Positions 62,446-64,000 of a stretch of 64,000 nucleotides of DNA are shown here, piece after piece. The position numbers were made by a program, and so were the translations under genes. This stretch comes from Nemertoderma westbladi (Eukaryota; Xenacoelomorpha; Nemertodermatida; Nemertodermatidae), in assembly GCA_032718475.1 (NCBI GenBank), contig JAUCBJ010002291.1, positions 51,138 to 115,137 of the forward strand. Reading direction: 5' to 3'. Under the pieces are notes generated by a model, which worked only from the letters and a program-made list of their open reading frames with translations, had not been told where the DNA came from and made no database searches. Position 1 is the first letter of the stretch. The number at the start of each line of letters is the position of its first letter.

Positions 62446-64000
62446 AGTTGGTCCATCCAGTTCACAAATTAAATGACGGAGCGGGAGTACGTCCATTGCA
62501 CGTTGCAATGGACGTTGTAAAACCTTTTCAAGGTTCACATAACACCATTTTTCCATCCGGTGTTGACAGCTGTACGCCTACTGTCACCACCCACTAAAAC
62601 AATAATTTAAAAATGTAAATTATTAATTTATTTAATATTTTAATTTACTATTTAAAATATATTTACTACATGATTTCTACATGGTAAGTATTATTTTACT
62701 TATTTTATTTGATCATACATATCCTATATATGTTTTAATAATTTATTTTATATTTTAATTTGTCTATTTATTTGTTTCATATATATATATATTTAAAAAA
62801 TATATCTCATTTGATTTCTTTATGTTAAAATTAATAATTTTATTTATTTTAATAGATTACATACCAGGTTTTATAATTTATGAAAAATTTTAATTTGTTT
62901 ATTTTTTTATTTAAAAAAAATATTTTTTTTTTAATTTATATATTTTACTTTCAATATATAATTATTATAATTATTATTATATTATTAGCATTATATTAAT
63001 GATCATGGTCACGTAAAATAGCCCAATATTGGACATTTGGATTAGTACGGTACTTCATCTGTTGTGTTTTGCGTGGTCAAATTGTGGCTGCCTTGCAGTC
63101 GTTTTTCTATGAAGATTAAATTGAATAATTTTTCTACTATTTAAAAAAATGTTTTTTGTAAAAATGTAGGTATTTGCGAAGTTACTACAGTTTGAAACAT
63201 GTGATTGATTTGTGGCTCGAATTGATGTGGCTCCCAATTCTTACGTTTTCTAAGTGCAGTTTATGTCTAAAATATTATACAATGTTAAACGAACGGATGA
63301 AGTGGTAGGCATTCACCAGCGGCAGCATAGTGTAAAGATGATAAAAAAATAAAGTATTGAGGGTCTTTAGCTGGTTATATTATATTAGATAAAGATACAA
63401 TAGTAAACGTTTTCGACCTACCGGTCTGCATCAGACTATGTACTGGCAACTAACAGGAAAAGGTAGGGGTCTATATATATATATATCTAAGTTTTAAAGG
63501 GGAATACCTGATAGGTGAATCCCAGAAAGGTTAACGTATATGTATGTACTGTATAACGTAAGGTAATTGTGATAGGGAAAGTACAGCGAGTTAGTTGTAA
63601 GCTGTCAATCTAAAGTACAAATATAGGGTTGCAGGTTGGGTTATAAGGTTGGGAGAAGTTGATAGGGAAATCCCAGGAATGGTCATGTGTCTACATACTG
63701 AATGGTATAATTGGATTAGGTAGGTTACATAGGATTATGAGGTATCTGCTTAAAGCGCACGGTTAGGTAGAATGCAACATAATGATAGCTGTAATTTTTA
63801 CAGAGTAAGAAATCACAAGAAACAGAAAAAACCAAGACAAAAACAAAAAGGAAGGTAGGGGAAAAGCACATAAAACCCCGGAAATTCGCTATAGAGGGCA
63901 CTGTAGTTGTGTAAGATATAGAATGTATTATATAAAACATTGGGTTTAGATTGCTGGTCTTGCTACGTTAACTGGGGGGTTGTATGTATAGATTAGGTTA
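62446..64000. other. AT-rich end of window, no gene recognised
   Basis: 62,590-63,000 is extremely AT-rich with simple-sequence character. From about 63,300 the composition is more balanced, and one hairpin-bearing motif lies at 63,403-63,440. Short frames (63,055-63,237; 63,725-63,940) lack support. Confidence 0.4.

Noticed and set aside
1-64000. tRNA or rRNA genes
   Set aside because: No cloverleaf with B-box-like GGTTCGAANCC and no conserved rRNA segment was noticed by eye. A covariance scan would be needed to exclude small ones.

Overview
The window is metazoan nuclear DNA, most likely from an invertebrate and plausibly an arthropod. It is AT-rich and built almost entirely of nested transposable elements. 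They include a BEL/Pao LTR retrotransposon, RTE-type and CR1/Jockey-type non-LTR retrotransposons, and non-autonomous DNA elements with TTAA-CCC ends like piggyBac. A Ty3-like gag fragment and two satellite arrays are also present. No bacterial-type genes, rRNA or tRNA genes were recognised. The only convincing host gene is the first exon of a small secreted protein at 315-520 (minus), with a TATA box upstream and a GTAAGT donor.

Layout. 0-7.5 kb: host exon, a 5'-truncated RTE copy, and two nested inverted-repeat systems. 7.5-9.9 kb: a piggyBac-like end fragment and a decayed BEL/Pao gag-pol remnant (plus). 9.95-26.4 kb: an old plus-strand non-LTR element (called A here), now in four pieces. 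It is split by a well-preserved minus-strand CR1-like element (B, about 11.28-18.06 kb), a piggyBac-like composite (18.37-21.49 kb) and an RTE copy (22,184-25,850). 26.3-39.5 kb: a tandem segmental duplication carrying a gag fragment with a tRNA-Pro-like primer site and 37-bp satellite arrays of about 40 and 79 units. 36,980-54,575: a BEL/Pao element of about 17.6 kb with 1.26-kb LTRs and the 5-bp target duplication GATAT, coding on the minus strand. It sits inside the reading frame of another CR1-like element (C), whose pieces lie at about 36.57-36.98 kb and 54.58-57.71 kb. 58.2-60.6 kb: a third RTE copy, inserted in a small unrecognised ORF. 61.5-62.4 kb: a broken conserved-looking protein. 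The rest to 64 kb is AT-rich with nothing recognised.

The most unusual object is the BEL/Pao element. Beyond gag, protease, RT/RNase H and integrase it carries about 4.7 kb of extra internal sequence on the 3' side. This holds a 125-aa charged ORF and a 591-aa ORF with three cysteine/histidine clusters resembling zinc knuckles and a basic tail, and no envelope features. Its gag and pol frames are separated by in-frame UGA codons, and its integrase has lost the segment bearing the second catalytic Asp. Second is element B, with both ORFs intact. ORF1 joins a SAP-like motif, about 37 nine-residue repeats and an SGNH-like domain. ORF2 has a multi-pass hydrophobic N-terminus ending in a 2A-like GDIHPNPGP motif before the endonuclease and RT.

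The order of events is partly readable from the nesting. Element A came first, then B, the TTAA element and the RTE inside it. C came before the BEL insertion, and the BEL insertion came before the tandem duplication that copied part of it. All family calls rest on motifs read by eye. No database search was possible.
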